Assembly: GCF_003265345.1 (NCBI RefSeq) | Contig: NZ_QFWW01000023.1 | Coordinates: forward strand, 186,001-250,000 | Direction of reading: 5' to 3' | From: Lentzea terrae | Lineage (GTDB): Bacteria; Actinomycetota; Actinomycetes; Mycobacteriales; Pseudonocardiaceae | DNA length: 64,000 nt | Program-made: the position numbers and the translations under genes | Shown: positions 26,752 through 34,725 of the stretch, one piece after another | Layout of the letters: every line of letters starts with the position of its first letter | Position numbering within the stretch: position 1 is the first letter of the stretch | The notes under the pieces: generated by a model | What the model was told of the DNA's origin: nothing | Database searches by the model: none | The model's input: only the letters and a program-made list of their open reading frames with translations

Positions 26752-28097
26752 TGAGAACCGGGGACCAGGTCGTCCAGAGCCTGCCGTGGCGATGGCGTGC
26801 GCAGGGCACGATCTTCATCATCGGCGGGCTCGGGTTTCTGTTCGACGCGTGGGACGTCACGCTCAACGCGTTCCTGATCCCGCTGGTCGCCGCCGAGTGG
26901 GGGCTCAGCCTCGGCGAACGTGGCTGGGTCGGCACGGCGAACCTCATCGGCATGGCCGTCGGGGCGTTCGCGTGGGGTGCCGTCGCGGACACCATCGGGC
27001 GCAAGAAGGCGTTCAGCCTCACGATCCTGATGTTCTCGGTGTTCACCGTGGCCGGGGCGGCGAGCCCGGACTTCGTGACGTTCTGCGTGTTCCGGTTCCT
27101 GGCGGGCGTGGGGCTCGGCGGGTGCATTCCGGTCGACTTCGCGCTGGTCGGCGAGTTCACGCCGGCCAAGGTGCGCGGCAGGGTGCTGGCGGCGATGGAC
27201 GGGTTCTGGCCGCTGGGAGCCACGTTGTGCGGCCTGACCGCGGCCTTCCTCGCCGACCTCGGCAGTTGGCGGCTCCTGATGCTCACGATGGTGCTGCCCG
27301 CGTTCCTGCTGTTCTGGATCCGCCGGGGAGTGCCCGAGTCGCCGATGTTCCTCGTGGCCAAAGGCAGGCCGCAGGAAGCCGAGAAGGTGATCGACGACCT
27401 GGTCGCCAAGACCGGAGCTCCAAAAGAAGAGTGGCGGCTCCCTGAACCCCAACAGGTCCAGCGGCTCTCTCCCAGAACCATGTTCGCGCAGCTCAAGGAC
27501 ATCTGGCGGTTCGACCCGAAGAGAACCGGCGCGATGTGGTTGATGTTCCTCGCGGTGTTCCTGCTGTACTACGGCGCCGTCACGTGGCTGCCGAGCATCC
27601 TCAAGGCGCAGGGGTACGGCACGTACGCGGCGTTCATGGTGACGACGGGAACGGTGGCGGTGGGCATCGTCGCCGCCCTGATCAGCGCCTGGCTCGTGGA
27701 CGTGTTCGGGCGGAAGTGGGTCATCGCGGTGACCGCGCCGCTCGCGTCCGTGGCCCTGGTCATGTTCGCGGTGCAGATCGAGGTCGACACGGCCGCGAAG
27801 GCGTGGATCACGCTCTACGGGATGTTGATCCAGGTCGCGATCCCCGCGCTGTACGCGTTCGCGCCCGAGCTGTACCCGACGCACCTGCGGGCCAGCGGGT
27901 TCGGCTGGGCCTCGACGATCAGCCGGATCGGGGCCGCGTTCGTGCCGGTGCTGTTCGGGGCGATCCTGTGGCCGCGCCTGGGGCTGCCGCTGACGTTCGG
28001 GGTGATCGGGGTCGTGGTGGTCGGCGGGGTGATCGTGATGATGCTCGTGATGCCGGAAACGAAGATGCAACCGCTCGCGGAGCGCGTTCCGTCCTAG
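26751..28097 (+). CDS. MFS transporter (metabolite:H+ symporter type)
   Basis: The 448-aa protein has 12 predicted membrane helices. It carries the MFS signature loop GAVADTIGRKKAF between helices 2 and 3, LVDVFGRKW in the second half, and FRFLAGVGLGGCIPVDFALVGEF in helix 4. The family resembles sugar/aromatic-acid proton symporters. The conserved Asp in FLFDAWDVTLNAFLI on helix 1 is where such symporters bind protons or substrate. It is coupled to the upstream hydrolase by a one-base overlap. It also precedes the small lipoprotein gene at 28102 by 4 bp, so transcription may run on into it. Confidence 0.9.
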   Translation: MRTGDQVVQSLPWRWRAQGTIFIIGGLGFLFDAWDVTLNAFLIPLVAAEWGLSLGERGWVGTANLIGMAVGAFAWGAVADTIGRKKAFSLTILMFSVFTVAGAASPDFVTFCVFRFLAGVGLGGCIPVDFALVGEFTPAKVRGRVLAAMDGFWPLGATLCGLTAAFLADLGSWRLLMLTMVLPAFLLFWIRRGVPESPMFLVAKGRPQEAEKVIDDLVAKTGAPKEEWRLPEPQQVQRLSPRTMFAQLKDIWRFDPKRTGAMWLMFLAVFLLYYGAVTWLPSILKAQGYGTYAAFMVTTGTVAVGIVAALISAWLVDVFGRKWVIAVTAPLASVALVMFAVQIEVDTAAKAWITLYGMLIQVAIPALYAFAPELYPTHLRASGFGWASTISRIGAAFVPVLFGAILWPRLGLPLTFGVIGVVVVGGVIVMMLVMPETKMQPLAERVPS

Positions 28098-28101
28098 ACA
28101 C

Positions 28102-28473
28102 ATGAGAAGACCGCTCGCCGTCGCGTTTTGCGCGCTGGCTCTCGGAAGCTGTGGTACGAACGGGACAAAGGCCGTGCCGTACGCGGAGGTCCCGACCGTG
28201 TCTTCAGCAAAACCGGACAAGTTCCGGATCGAGCAGGCGAAACGCGACGGCCACCTCACCGTGCCACTGATGATCTCCGTGCAGCCGGGACGCGACGAGG
28301 AGGTCGAGCAGGCACTGACGAAGCTGGGCGCGACCGTCGAGTCGCGGGATCCCAGAATCGGTTACCTGCGGGCCGAGATGCCGGTCGACAAGGTGGAAGA
28401 CGCGCGTCTCATCGCCGGTGTGTCCAAAGTGGATTTGGACGAGCCGCTGAGCAACAGGTTGCCAGAACCGTAG
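28102..28473 (+). CDS. Small lipoprotein resembling a subtilase prodomain
   Basis: The 123-aa protein has a lipoprotein signal (MRRPLAVAFCALALGSC, lipobox LGSC with Cys17), so it should be anchored on the outer face of the membrane. Residues about 50-120 (TVPLMISVQPGRDEEVEQAL, LGATV, AGVSKVDLDEPL) align without gaps to the propeptide region of the S8 protease encoded convergently at 28524-31760 (TVDLLVAAEDGKTDAAISEL, LGATV, KSVNTVDVDGLI). Inhibitor_I9-like prodomains act as intramolecular chaperones and inhibitors of subtilases. A stand-alone copy could inhibit or help fold that protease (inference). It follows the MFS gene by 4 bp. Confidence 0.75.
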   Translation: MRRPLAVAFCALALGSCGTNGTKAVPYAEVPTVSSAKPDKFRIEQAKRDGHLTVPLMISVQPGRDEEVEQALTKLGATVESRDPRIGYLRAEMPVDKVEDARLIAGVSKVDLDEPLSNRLPEP

Positions 28474-28508
28474 AAAGCCCCAGGATCTCGTGAATCCTGG
28501 GGCTTTCT
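28472..28508. terminator. Bidirectional terminator hairpin
   Basis: AGAAAGCCCCAGGAT (28472-28486) pairs perfectly with ATCCTGGGGCTTTCT (28494-28508) around a 7-nt loop. It sits between the lipoprotein stop and the convergent protease stop at 28524. The A/T-rich outer ends supply short U-tracts in both directions. Confidence 0.9.
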
Positions 28509-28523
28509 GCGTACCAACGGCGA

Positions 28524-31500
28524 CTAGCTGACGGACTGGACGACGACGGCACCGCGGCCGACGACGTTCTCGTCCGCCGTGCGCACCTCGAGCTCACCGC
28601 GCAGCACGCGGCCGGCACCGGGCTGGCCGAGCGGCGTGATGACACCCGACGCGGTCCAGGACGAACCGGCGGCGCGGTCGGCGTTGCTGTCCGTCACGGT
28701 CAGCGTGCCCAGACCGGCCGAGATGAAGGCGTCGAAGTAGTCGTACTGCGTGGTGCCCGCGGGCACCGCGTAGCCGTCCACCTGGACGCGCCACAGACCG
28801 GCGGCCGGGGCGTTGACGGTCACCGACTCCTCGGAGTCACCGTCCGCGGACGAACCAGCCGTCACGCACGTGCCGGACGTGCAGTTCAGCAGGAACAGGT
28901 CGAGGTCGGCACCCGCGTCGGACGTGTTGCCGATCGTCGTGGTGATCCGCGACGCGCCGGCCGGCACCTGGATGTCGAAGAACTTGGTCTCCAGGTTGGC
29001 GATCGACGGGCGGTCCGACACGGCGCTGCCGACCGGACCGGCCACGAGCCGGCCGTTGAACCCGGCCTGCGTGTTCGTGACGGTGTAGCTGCGGTTCACC
29101 GGCGTGCCCAGCGCCGCGGACGCGATGACGTCCGGGTTCGGGCTGATCGACGTGCCGAGCACGGACGCGGTCACCGAGTACGGCGCCTCAGCGGCGTCGG
29201 AGGTGCGACGCGCCTCGACCACGATCTCCCACACACCGGCCATCGGGTTGGTCACCGTGCGGCTGGTGGGCGTGCCACCGGAGCAGCCGGCACCCGCGTC
29301 CGGGTTGTAGCAGTTGGTCGAGCTGGTCACGTCGAGCGGCGTGCCCTGCGGGGTGTAGCGCAGGAAGCGGACCTGGCCCTTGCCGGCCTCGGCGCCACCG
29401 GCGGCCATGTCGACCTTCAGCGCGGTCGTGCCCTTGGGCACGTCCACGAAGAGGCTGGTCGACTGGTTGCGCGCGATCTTGCCGGACTTGGTGACCGAGA
29501 ACTTGTTGGCGGCGTTGAACTTCTGCGCCGCGAACACGGTGTTCAGGGTCTGCACGTCGACGCCGGGCGTCTCGGTGTTGTCGAGCTGCAGCACGGCGCT
29601 GTGCACGCCCGCGGTCTTGGCCTTGATCTTGACCGGGAACAGCACCGGCGTGTTCAGCGGCAGGACGACCTTCGTCGGTGCGGTGAACGTACCGTCGTTG
29701 CCCTTCCAGGAGACCTTGTACGTCCCCTTGGTGCCGCCCGTGGTGCGGGTCAGCGTGTAGGTGCGGGTGTACTCCTGGCCCGCGGTCACGCCCTCGCGGT
29801 CGTGGATGCCGACACCGACGTTCGGGGTGGCGAGCAGTCCACTGAGGACGGTGCTGACCGGGACGGTCGTGGTGACCTGGTCCGGCACGGAGTGCTTGTC
29901 CAGCAACGCCCACGCGGCGCTCGTGTTGAACAGACCGGCACCCTGCTCGTAGGCACCGAGGGTGTCGACCCACTTGGCGGAGCGCTGGATCGCGTAACGC
30001 AGCTCGGCGCTGGTCGGACGCTGGCCGTCGTGCTTGGCCTTGTAGGCGCTCACGAGCAGCGCGGCGGCACCGGTCGCCTGCGGGGCGGCCATCGAGGTGC
30101 CGTTGAACATGGCGTAACCGGCCGGGAGCTCGTAGGTGCCGGCCACCGGGCCGGGTGCCTGCCAGCGCGGCGTGGTGGAGATCGCCGAACCCGGCGCGAC
30201 GATGTTCGGCTTGAAGCCGCCGTCCTCACGCGGGCCGCGCGACGAGAAGCCGTGCAGGCCCTGCTTCTGCGCGGTCTTCGAGCCGTAGTTCGAGAGCCAG
30301 GTCGCGCTGCTGATGGACGAGCCGACGCTGACGGCGTCCGTGGCGACCGACGGGTCGCCGACGGTGTTCGCGCCCGCACCCGAGTTGCCCGCCGAGATGA
30401 ACAGCTGGACGTTGTACTCGTTGATCGTGCGGTTGTAGAGCTCCGCACGGGCGTTGTTGCCGTCGTTGAGGGCCGGCAGACCACCGATGGAGATGTTCAC
30501 GACGTCGGCGCCGTTGCGCGCGGCGTAGAGGACACCGTCGATGAGACCGGAGCTGGTGCAGGCCGGCGTGGTGAGGCAGGCCTTGATGGACATCAGCTTC
30601 GCACCCGGCGCGGCACCGGCCATCTTGCCGTCGAACAACTTGTGCGCGGCGGTGATGCCGGCGACGTGGGTGCCGTGCGCACCAGAGATGCCCAGGTTGA
30701 CGTACGGCGTGCCCTGGTTGTCGTAGATCGAGCGGTCCGTCTGCACGACGAACGCGATGCGGTCGATCACCGGGGTCGCGGGGTTGTCGGCACCGAAGAA
30801 GCCGACGTCCTTCTTGACCTTGTAGTCGATCATCCGCTTGTTGTTGGTGAAGTTCGCGTCACCATCGGTGTCGACGAAGACTTCCTTCGTGGTGATGTCC
30901 TGGATGACACCGAAGGAGTCGACGCGGTCACCGTCGCGGTTGATGTCGCCGCCGACCTCGCTGTTGCCCAGGGCGAGGTCGCCCGAGGTCTCGCGGAAGA
31001 GGCCGAACGAGTAGGGGCCGCCGGTCGCGGGCGCCGTCCACTCCTTGCCACCGTTGGTGAACTTGCCGGTGACGCCGGTCTTGGTCATGGTGACCCAGGT
31101 GCCGTCGCCGGAGTTCGTGGCGTTCGCGTTGTACCAGTCGACGATCTTGCGCTCGCCGGTGCTGGTCGTCTGCAGCGCGGGCGAGTCCAGGTCGATGCCG
31201 CCGTCGATCACGGCGATCGTGGTGCCGCGGCCGTCCCACTTCGGGTGCGCGGTGGCGAACTGCGCCGCCTGCGTGTCCTGCGTCGGCATGTACGGGTTGG
31301 TGCGCGGCGTCTTCGCGTCCGGCGCCTTCTGCGGGGCCGGGTTCTCCATGCCCTGCGGGCGCGGGTCGTCGAGCGCGATGAGGCCGTCAACGTCCACCGT
31401 GTTGACGGACTTCAGCTTGGCGGCCTTCTCCGCGTTGTCGCGCGGGATGGTGACCTTGACGTAGTCGACGTCCTTCTCGGTCTGCTGGACCGTGGCGCCG

Positions 31501-31760
31501 AGCGTCTTCAGCTCGCTGATCGCGGCATCGGTCTTGCCGTCCTCTGCGGCGACCAGCAGGTCGACGGTCGGCTTGCCCTCACGGGCGGCCTGGTCGACGA
31601 GCTCGCGGTCCTTCTTGTCCAGCTGCTTGTCGGCGGCCGGCGCGTCCTGCTGCTGCGCTGCGTTCTGCGCGATGGCGGGGGTGGCGGCGAAGCCGAGCCC
31701 GGCGGTGCCCAACACCGCGGTCAACAAGACCGTTCCGGTGCGGCGTCTCCAGTTCTTCAC
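28524..31760 (-). CDS. Large secreted S8 (subtilisin-type) serine protease
   Basis: The 1078-aa protein has a signal peptide (about 1-32, ending PAIAQ) and an Inhibitor_I9-like prodomain (about 45-130). The S8 domain follows with catalytic Asp186 (VIDGGID), His365 (GAHGTHVAG) and Ser556 (NGTSMAAP); oxyanion Asn is in ISAGNSG. About 170 residues are inserted between Asp and His, including an acidic, possibly calcium-binding stretch (GGDINRDGDRVDSF, DTDGDANFTNNK). After residue 600 come beta-rich and PPC-like C-terminal modules (DLDLFLLNC). I chose GTG 31760 because MKNWRRRTGTVLLTAVLG gives the signal peptide. A stand-alone prodomain-like lipoprotein is encoded head-on. Confidence 0.93.
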   Translation of the reverse strand: MKNWRRRTGTVLLTAVLGTAGLGFAATPAIAQNAAQQQDAPAADKQLDKKDRELVDQAAREGKPTVDLLVAAEDGKTDAAISELKTLGATVQQTEKDVDYVKVTIPRDNAEKAAKLKSVNTVDVDGLIALDDPRPQGMENPAPQKAPDAKTPRTNPYMPTQDTQAAQFATAHPKWDGRGTTIAVIDGGIDLDSPALQTTSTGERKIVDWYNANATNSGDGTWVTMTKTGVTGKFTNGGKEWTAPATGGPYSFGLFRETSGDLALGNSEVGGDINRDGDRVDSFGVIQDITTKEVFVDTDGDANFTNNKRMIDYKVKKDVGFFGADNPATPVIDRIAFVVQTDRSIYDNQGTPYVNLGISGAHGTHVAGITAAHKLFDGKMAGAAPGAKLMSIKACLTTPACTSSGLIDGVLYAARNGADVVNISIGGLPALNDGNNARAELYNRTINEYNVQLFISAGNSGAGANTVGDPSVATDAVSVGSSISSATWLSNYGSKTAQKQGLHGFSSRGPREDGGFKPNIVAPGSAISTTPRWQAPGPVAGTYELPAGYAMFNGTSMAAPQATGAAALLVSAYKAKHDGQRPTSAELRYAIQRSAKWVDTLGAYEQGAGLFNTSAAWALLDKHSVPDQVTTTVPVSTVLSGLLATPNVGVGIHDREGVTAGQEYTRTYTLTRTTGGTKGTYKVSWKGNDGTFTAPTKVVLPLNTPVLFPVKIKAKTAGVHSAVLQLDNTETPGVDVQTLNTVFAAQKFNAANKFSVTKSGKIARNQSTSLFVDVPKGTTALKVDMAAGGAEAGKGQVRFLRYTPQGTPLDVTSSTNCYNPDAGAGCSGGTPTSRTVTNPMAGVWEIVVEARRTSDAAEAPYSVTASVLGTSISPNPDVIASAALGTPVNRSYTVTNTQAGFNGRLVAGPVGSAVSDRPSIANLETKFFDIQVPAGASRITTTIGNTSDAGADLDLFLLNCTSGTCVTAGSSADGDSEESVTVNAPAAGLWRVQVDGYAVPAGTTQYDYFDAFISAGLGTLTVTDSNADRAAGSSWTASGVITPLGQPGAGRVLRGELEVRTADENVVGRGAVVVQSVS

Positions 31761-32012
31761 GGCGCATGTGCCCTTCGTGGGGTAAAGAGTGCTCCGAAGC
31801 ACATCTCTTCGCCTCGCGAGGGGCAATCGTCTTCCCGGACTATTCTTCAGCTCCACATTGGACTGTTCAGCGTCTTGTCCGGGCACGCCTTCGGTGCTGC
31901 ACGTTTCTTTTTCGCCTTAGAACGAGCAGTCCTCCTCCAGTCAAGAGCTGATAGAGGGGAATGTCAAGGCCTGCGTCAACGGTGAATGCCGTTGCCGGGT
32001 AACAGGATCTGC

Positions 32013-32555
32013 TCAGCGGACGATGGACTGATCGCTATTTCCGCGCAGTAGCGCCAGCAATCTCGACCGCATGCGGGCAACGAGGCCCTGGCCGGTCGCG
32101 AGCGGTTTCGGCTGCGCTCCGCACGCCGGGCAGTTGCCGCGGTGTTTCGCCAGCGCCTGCCGGAGTTCCTCGATCTGACTCGCGGTCCGTTCGGGCACGG
32201 ACTCCTTTTTGACCGAGAGCAGGCTCAGCTCCCTCAGCGTCTCCTTGCGGTGCTGCAACCGCACCACCGGCGCGATGGTGTGGAAGAAGATCAGGTTGCG
32301 CCGCCGGACCGGCTCGATCGTGGCGATGCTGCACCACGGGATCACCGTGCGCCCCTCGAGATCGGTCGAGACGATGCCCTCGTCGGTGAGCCGGGTGCCC
32401 ATGGCGAAGCCGCGCCACGCGACGGCGCCGCCCATGACCAACCACAGGCCGCCGAACACGTAGCCGTACCAAGGGCCGTCGAGCATCGCCACCGGGCCCG
32501 CGACGGCCACGGCGGTGCCGAGCCCGCAGAGGACCCATCGCCACCTGGTGTGCAT
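32013..32555 (-). CDS. PH-domain-like small membrane protein
   Basis: The 180-aa protein has two N-terminal membrane helices (about 7-24 and 30-46, WVLCGLGTAVAVAGPVAML and YVFGGLWLVMGGAVAWRGF). A bacterial PH-like domain follows (about 50-115: LTDEGIVSTDLEGRTVIPWCSIATIEPVRRR). The C-terminal tail has CPAC, a possible half zinc site. This architecture is common in actinobacteria and its role is not known. The ATG at 32555 was chosen because it begins just before the first helix; the frame is open further but that part is antisense to the gene at 32679. Confidence 0.75.
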   Translation of the reverse strand: MHTRWRWVLCGLGTAVAVAGPVAMLDGPWYGYVFGGLWLVMGGAVAWRGFAMGTRLTDEGIVSTDLEGRTVIPWCSIATIEPVRRRNLIFFHTIAPVVRLQHRKETLRELSLLSVKKESVPERTASQIEELRQALAKHRGNCPACGAQPKPLATGQGLVARMRSRLLALLRGNSDQSIVR

Positions 32556-32678
32556 CTCCCCATCCTGTTTACCCGATTTCCGGAGCTGACTCTTCAACGC
32601 CGGCCGGGCTCGCCTCGTTGAAGACGGTTCGAGCGCGTTCCACAGGACTGGAGGCTGATCAGGCGCTACCTTGCGCCA

Positions 32679-33365
32679 ATGGACCTCAAGCTGGTCGCCG
32701 ACGAGCTCTACGGGCTGAGCCCGAAGGAGTTCACCGCGGCCCGCAACGCCGCCGCCAAACAGGCCGACGACAAGGACCTCGCGAAGGCCATCGCCGAGCT
32801 GCGCAAGCCGACCGTGGGCGCCTGGGCGGTCAACCGGCTGGTCCGGGACGCCCCTGAGGGCCTGCAGGAGGCCCTGGGGCTCTCCACGGCGCAGCTGACC
32901 ATGCGCGAGCTCGGCCGCAAGCGCAAGGAGCTGCTGGAGGCCCTCGTCTACCGCACGCTGGAGCTGACCGGGCCGCTCGCGGACGACGCCGTGACGCAGG
33001 TCCGCAACACCCTCACCGCGGCGATGGCCGACCCGGAGTCCGCCGAGCAGGTGCGGGCAGGGCACCTCACGAAGGCGCTCGAGTACTCCGGGTTCGGGTT
33101 CGCGCTGCCGGTGCCGGAACCCGTCCAGGACGGCGAGGACGCGCTCGCCCGCAAGCGCAAGGAACGGCAGGAGCGCAAGCTGGCCGAGGCACAGCAGGCG
33201 CTGGACGAGGCCGAGCAGGCCCTCGGGGAGGCGCAGGCCGACCAGCTGGCGGCGCAGCGGGCGTTCGACCGGGCCGCCGAACGGCTGGAGGACGCCAAGC
33301 GGATCACGGCGGCGGCCGAGAAGGCCCGCAAGGCCGCCGAACGCAAGCTCAGCGACCTGAGCTAG
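32679..33365 (+). CDS. Conserved actinobacterial coiled-coil protein
   Basis: The 228-aa protein starts MDLKLVADELYGLSPKEFTAARNAAAKQADDKDLAKAIAELRKPTVGAWAVNRLVR, a helical N-terminal half with the recurring motif LRKPTVGAWAVN. Residues about 150-225 are a long Ala/Glu/Lys/Arg coiled coil (RKRKERQERKLAEAQQALDEAEQAL). There is no signal peptide or membrane segment. I recognise it as a widespread actinobacterial hypothetical but know no function. Its last 17 bases overlap the convergent DUF6098 gene. Confidence 0.8.
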   Translation: MDLKLVADELYGLSPKEFTAARNAAAKQADDKDLAKAIAELRKPTVGAWAVNRLVRDAPEGLQEALGLSTAQLTMRELGRKRKELLEALVYRTLELTGPLADDAVTQVRNTLTAAMADPESAEQVRAGHLTKALEYSGFGFALPVPEPVQDGEDALARKRKERQERKLAEAQQALDEAEQALGEAQADQLAAQRAFDRAAERLEDAKRITAAAEKARKAAERKLSDLS

Positions 33366-33804
33366 AGCGGTCGAGCGGGCCCCACTCGTCGGAGTGCTGG
33401 GCGTTGACCAGCTCCTCGCAGGCCGCGAGAGCGCTTTCGGCCACCCAGGCGAGCGGTTCCAGACAACGAACCAGCGGCTCGTTGTCCGGCCCGCGCCCCA
33501 CCTCTTCGCCTCGGAGCACCCACGCCCGCACGTCCGGGCCACGCAGATCCCGCAGGTGGCGGTAGTCGTACAGGCGCCGCGCCACCCACAGCTGCGCCGA
33601 GCGGTCCTCCCACCAGGGCTCGATCGCCAGCGGGCTCGCGGACAGCCCCGGCAGTTCCACACCGGTCAATGAGTCGCGCGACGACGAGGCGGCGTCCTCG
33701 TCCGGTCCCTTCGACCAGCGCACGTAGACGTCGTCACCCAGAAGGCCCACCAGTTCGGCGAGATCTGTGATCGTGGGCAGCTCAACCGTCACACCAGGTG
33801 ACAT
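33349..33804 (-). CDS. DUF6098 family protein
   Basis: The 151-aa protein has the conserved series LPTITDLAELVGLLGDDVYVRWSKGP, SRDSLTGVELPGLSASPLAIEPWW, LWVARRLYDYRHLRD and GRGPDNEPLV, which I recognise as DUF6098, a soluble actinobacterial family of unknown function. I chose ATG 33804 since the conserved region begins ten residues later. The upstream promoter area contains two direct copies of TTCAGGTT. It ends convergently with the coiled-coil gene. Confidence 0.8.
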   Translation of the reverse strand: MSPGVTVELPTITDLAELVGLLGDDVYVRWSKGPDEDAASSSRDSLTGVELPGLSASPLAIEPWWEDRSAQLWVARRLYDYRHLRDLRGPDVRAWVLRGEEVGRGPDNEPLVRCLEPLAWVAESALAACEELVNAQHSDEWGPLDRSSSGR

Positions 33805-34060
33805 ACCCGGTCCGAACCTGAAGACAACCTGAAGGATTTGAGCCCGGTCACAGTGAAAGCCGACCGGAACACCACGCTCCGGTTGTACGTTCAACAATGT
33901 GGTTGGCCGCGGGCGCTCGAGCTGCTCGCCGGGGCGATCCGACACCCCCAGGTCGGAAAAGCCCTTCCGCAGGCGTCGCGTGCTCGCGCCGCGGTCAACC
34001 CGCCGTCGGCCGGCACACCGGAAACCCCCCTCACCGGTAGTGGCGGTCGGCGGCATCCGA
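33805..34060. other. Noncoding region upstream of DUF6098 gene
   Basis: Together with the palindrome that follows, this gives a gene-free stretch of about 420 bp. Short open frames exist on both strands but lack ribosome sites or recognisable content. The part nearest 33804 is the promoter of the DUF6098 gene. I see nothing else specific here. Confidence 0.5.
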
Positions 34061-34228
34061 AAGTGCGGTGACCGCCGACCTCGCCGGCCGTTTCCGGCGC
34101 CCAGCGGGGCACCTCGCGGCACCGGCCCCGCGCCCCCATGTGCCCGATATGAGGGCGCGGGGCCGGCACCACGATGTACCCACCTGGACGGCAGAAGCCA
34201 ACGGGCAAGGCCGGCGGTCACCGCACTT
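34061..34228. repeat. 168-bp long imperfect palindrome
   Basis: The outer arms AAGTGCGGTGACCGCCG (34061-34077) and 34212-34228 are perfect inverted copies. A second perfect pair, CCGGCCCCGCGCCC (34122-34135) with 34153-34166, shares the same centre near 34144. The segments between them also pair at most positions, so the block is a single hairpin with 84-bp arms. Its right end runs into the stop codon of the cupin gene (34227). It could be a terminator or a MITE-like mobile palindrome; no flanking target duplication is evident. Confidence 0.75.
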
Positions 34229-34652
34229 ACACGTCCAGGTTGTACTGGTCGTGCTTCGCGTAGAACGCCGCCATCTCCTCCGGCGGGAGCCCCTTGGCCT
34301 CGCCGACCTCCAGGAAGAACTTCTCCCGCGCGATGCCGGGCGAGAAGAGGATCAGCATGCGCACCGGGGCGTCGCTGTCGTTGCGGAACGCGTGCGGCCG
34401 GTTCGGCGGCACGTACAGGAAGTCGCCCTCTCCGCCCTTGATCCATTCGTCGCCGTTGTACAGCGAGATCTCGCCTTCGAGCACGTAGAACGACTCGGAG
34501 AAGGTCTTGTGGAAGTGCGGTCGGGCGCCGGGCTGGCGAGCGTCCATGCGCCACTCGAACAGGCCGAACTCGCCGTTCGTGACCGATCCCGGTGCCACGA
34601 ACCGGGCGGACTTGGTGCTGAAGTCGATCTCAGAAGCCGGCCGGAAGGTCAT
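34227..34652 (-). CDS. Cupin-domain protein
   Basis: The 141-aa single-domain cupin has cupin motif 1 as RPHFHKTFSESFYVLEGE (two His and a Glu of the metal site) and motif 2 as PPNRPHAFRND. It has no signal peptide. Small cupins bind a divalent metal and act as dioxygenases, isomerases or sensors; the role cannot be told. The ATG has GGGGAGTGG upstream. It is divergent from the FAD dehydrogenase at 34726 across a 73-bp promoter, which suggests shared control. The stop codon is embedded in the end of the 168-bp palindrome. Confidence 0.88.
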   Translation of the reverse strand: MTFRPASEIDFSTKSARFVAPGSVTNGEFGLFEWRMDARQPGARPHFHKTFSESFYVLEGEISLYNGDEWIKGGEGDFLYVPPNRPHAFRNDSDAPVRMLILFSPGIAREKFFLEVGEAKGLPPEEMAAFYAKHDQYNLDV

Positions 34653-34725
34653 CTCTCGCCACTCCCCAGAAAGTGAATTTGATTCAGGTCTCGTGCGTGA
34701 TCAGCGGTGGATCTATGCTCGCCCG

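Noticed and set aside
33838-34071. A 77-codon forward ORF between the DUF6098 and cupin genes
   Set aside because: No convincing ribosome site, no recognisable content, and it runs into the palindrome.
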